From the NCBI GenBank assembly GCA_937898265.1, contig CALEJM010000164.1, forward strand, positions 1 to 7,414: DNA of 7,414 bases, given 5' to 3'. Position numbers and translations under genes: made by a program. The notes beneath the pieces were generated by a model that had not been told where the DNA came from, searched no databases, and worked only from the letters and a program-made list of their open reading frames with translations. Below are positions 5,919-7,414 of this stretch, in pieces; positions within the stretch are counted from its first letter, which is position 1, and each line of letters begins with the position of its first letter. This stretch comes from an uncultured Porphyromonadaceae bacterium (GTDB taxonomy: Bacteria > Bacteroidota > Bacteroidia > Bacteroidales > Paludibacteraceae).

Positions 5919-7414
5919 TTACTTCACGATGACTTTGCCGTAGAAAACACGACCGGAGCCAGTGGTGAGACGGACCATGTAGAGGCCTGCCTCCTGTGGC
6001 ATCTTCACATACATAGGATGGCGCTTAGGCTCTTCACGAGAGATGAGTTTGCCGTTGGAAGAGAAGACCTCAACGACCATGCCTTTACGCTCTGCCTCGC
6101 CAAGACTGACATCAAGACGGACACTACCACCCTTCTCTACCGGGTTTGGAGAGATGGTGAAGAGACCGTCCTCAGCGTAGTCGAGACCAACGGTGGTGAC
6201 TGTAAGCGTCAAGATGAGGACGGAGTCGCAGCCGGCTCTTGACACAGAGTGGTAGACATAAGTACCGGCTCGGTTGAGCTTCAAGCCATGCCACATATAT
6301 GGCAGTTCCTCTGGCGCAATCTCCAAGTCGAGGTTGGTAGTATAGGTCGGGTTGACCACGAGGTCGAGGGTGTAGATAGAGTCGCAGACGCCAGGACCAG
6401 CAATGGTATGAGTGTACGAACCTGTCGTAGTGAGACTCTGTCCCATCCAGAGATAAGGGACGTCGGAGTCGCAGAGGGTAAGTTGTTCGTGATGATGGTA
6501 ACCTTTGAGAAGGGTGAGGTGGAGAATCACGATGGAGCCGCAACCGTCTGCACCGGTGAGACGCTGATAATATACGCCTGCAGCCGACACGTTGAAGTTG
6601 TTCTGCGTGTAGACCGTGCCAGGGCATATCGACTCATACAGTTCCGTTCTGTGAACAGGATTGATGGTCAGCACGAGGGTGGTGAGGGTGTCGCCATCGA
6701 GTCGGGTGAAGGTCATCGGTGAGAGTGCTGGATCAATCTGGGTTGAAGGGACTGTGAAGCCGTTTGCCGAGTAGGAGTGACCTTGGCAGACCTGATCTGT
6801 GAGGGTGACATTGACTACGGAACCGACGAAGATGTTGTCGATGGCAGCAGCCGGGTTGAAGGTGTTGTCGTTGTCGTTATACCACTGGTAAACGAGCAGG
6901 TAGTCGCCTGTAGTGTTGACGGTGAAACTCTCGGTATGGGTCAGCCAAAGGGAAGAGCCTCGGAGTTGACTGCCGCCATCGAGGGCAATGCAGTCGGCAG
7001 CCGGAGTACCGACGTGGTTGTACCAGGAACTGAGGTCGTTGAGTGAGTGGGTGGTAGAAGGGGCGAGATAGACGCGGAGATAGTCGGACATATTCTCACC
7101 CATCGTGTGCCAGTCGTATTTGATAGTATAAGTGCCGGGTTCAAAATGAATGCTACGAGCGGCAAGGCTGGTATTCTCCACCGAGGTATAGTTGTTGCTG
7201 TAGCCGTTGGTGTTGGAGACATAGAGCGAGCGTTGGCCACCGTTTTTGGTGTTGGTGCCGATCACCCATATGTTGTCGACATCGTTGGCAAAGAGCCACT
7301 GACCATTGTCGGCCGTCTGCTCGAAGTCGCAGACGAACGGCAGTTGCGCTGAAGCCAAGAGTGTGGGGAAGGCGACATTGGGCCAAGTACTGATATTATC
7401 GCCACTGCAGAGGG
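5919..7414 (-). CDS. T9SS-secreted modular surface protein, C-terminal 497 residues, 5' end off the window
   Basis: The frame ends at TAA 5919-5921 and is open through the right edge, so the start is missing. A TTG at 7358 lies inside the frame but is not a believable start: residues before it (CSGDNISTW) are the tail of an fn3 domain with the same motif as those of the left gene. Order in the visible segment: fn3 tail (1 to about 18); type-B J domain (about 24-197) with LPFVCDFEQ, GGQRSLYVSNTNG, YDWHTMGENMSDYLRVYLAP, YQWYNDND and AAIDNIFV; four short repeats (about 209-405); T9SS sorting domain (about 411-497). It is a paralog of the left gene by domain content. The role is secretion and surface attachment through T9SS; adhesion or binding is inferred. 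No catalytic residues are recognised. Confidence 0.93.
   Translation of the reverse strand, partial: LCSGDNISTWPNVAFPTLLASAQLPFVCDFEQTADNGQWLFANDVDNIWVIGTNTKNGGQRSLYVSNTNGYSNNYTSVENTSLAARSIHFEPGTYTIKYDWHTMGENMSDYLRVYLAPSTTHSLNDLSSWYNHVGTPAADCIALDGGSQLRGSSLWLTHTESFTVNTTGDYLLVYQWYNDNDNTFNPAAAIDNIFVGSVVNVTLTDQVCQGHSYSANGFTVPSTQIDPALSPMTFTRLDGDTLTTLVLTINPVHRTELYESICPGTVYTQNNFNVSAAGVYYQRLTGADGCGSIVILHLTLLKGYHHHEQLTLCDSDVPYLWMGQSLTTTGSYTHTIAGPGVCDSIYTLDLVVNPTYTTNLDLEIAPEELPYMWHGLKLNRAGTYVYHSVSRAGCDSVLILTLTVTTVGLDYAEDGLFTISPNPVEKGGSVRLDVSLGEAERKGMVVEVFSSNGKLISREEPKRHPMYVKMPQEAGLYMVRLTTGSGRVFYGKVIVK
5922..6182 (-). other. T9SS type A C-terminal sorting domain of the right gene
   Basis: The last 87 or so residues carry the marks of the Por secretion tail. 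FTISPNPVEKGGSVRLDV holds the conserved SPNP motif. VVEVFSSNGKLIS is the second strand motif, and AGLYMVRLTTGSG followed by FYGKVIVK makes the terminal G.Y.V.L / K.IV. signature. In characterised systems this domain guides the protein through the type IX pore and is then removed by PorU while the protein is anchored to surface lipopolysaccharide. Confidence 0.92.
6198..6791 (-). repeat. Four short Cys-containing repeats ('GCDSI.TL.L.V' type)
   Basis: Between the J domain and the sorting domain lie four repeats of about 40-50 residues. The recurring pattern is C.G/D..Y...G....T.GTY.......GCDSI..L.L.V. Unit 1 starts CQGHSYSANGF and ends TTLVLTI. Unit 2 starts CPGTVYTQNNF and ends GCGSIVILHLTL. 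Unit 3 starts CDSDVPYLWMG and ends VCDSIYTLDLVV. Unit 4 has lost the first Cys (EIAPEELPYMWHG) but keeps GCDSVLILTLTV. Such units commonly form the stalk before T9SS sorting domains in Bacteroidota. The first unit lacks the second Cys, so Cys pairing is uneven. Confidence 0.75.

Noticed and set aside
5847..6242. Plus-strand frame of 131 codons across the terminator and the end of the right gene.
   Set aside because: It runs antisense through the T9SS sorting domain, which is clearly the coding strand, and begins inside the terminator hairpin.
6249..6722. Plus-strand frame of 157 codons.
   Set aside because: It is an antisense shadow of the short Cys repeats; the codon pattern of the true frame keeps the opposite strand open.
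5919..7358. Reading the right gene as a complete 479-residue protein starting at 7358.
   Set aside because: The codon there is TTG, the frame continues upstream to the window edge with fn3 motif residues, and no signal peptide follows it.

Overview
The window looks like a piece of a Bacteroidota (Bacteroidales-type) chromosome. Four things support this. A type IX secretion (T9SS) C-terminal sorting domain ends the right-hand gene. Both genes are built from repeated adhesin-like 'choice-of-anchor J'/Cleaved_Adhesin (MAM-like) domains and fibronectin type III (fn3) domains. A TTTG / TAnnTTTG promoter of the Bacteroidota sigma factor lies upstream of the left-hand gene. The left-hand start codon has an A/T-rich leader with no Shine-Dalgarno sequence. 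Species cannot be named from the sequence alone.

Layout: there are two large genes, both on the minus strand and both cut by the window edges. The left gene starts at 5431 and stays open without a stop to base 1, giving at least 1810 residues. It has a Sec signal peptide followed by J domains alternating with fn3 domains: seven J and six fn3 are visible. Within these is a longer-period super-repeat of about 537 residues (J type A - fn3 - J type B - fn3). The right gene enters from the right edge and ends at 5919. Its visible 497 residues are the tail of an fn3 domain, one type-B J domain, four short Cys-containing repeats of the 'GCDSI.TL.L.V' kind, and a T9SS sorting domain.

The 487-base gap (5432-5918) is A/T-rich. 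Read leftwards it holds a C-rich/G-rich perfect hairpin with a possible G-quadruplex, a rho-independent terminator for the right gene, an unexplained stretch with two inverted repeats, the left gene's promoter, and a 5' leader that can fold into a hairpin. The genes are therefore probably separate transcription units, although they are neighbouring paralogous surface or secreted proteins.

Function: no catalytic domain is visible in either product. The likely role is cell-surface display or secretion through T9SS, with adhesion or matrix/glycan contact as a family-based inference. The most notable features are the nested repeat architecture, the DNA-level identity between repeat copies about 1.6 kb apart, and the structured gap. 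I found no RNA gene, CRISPR array, insertion sequence or integrase.
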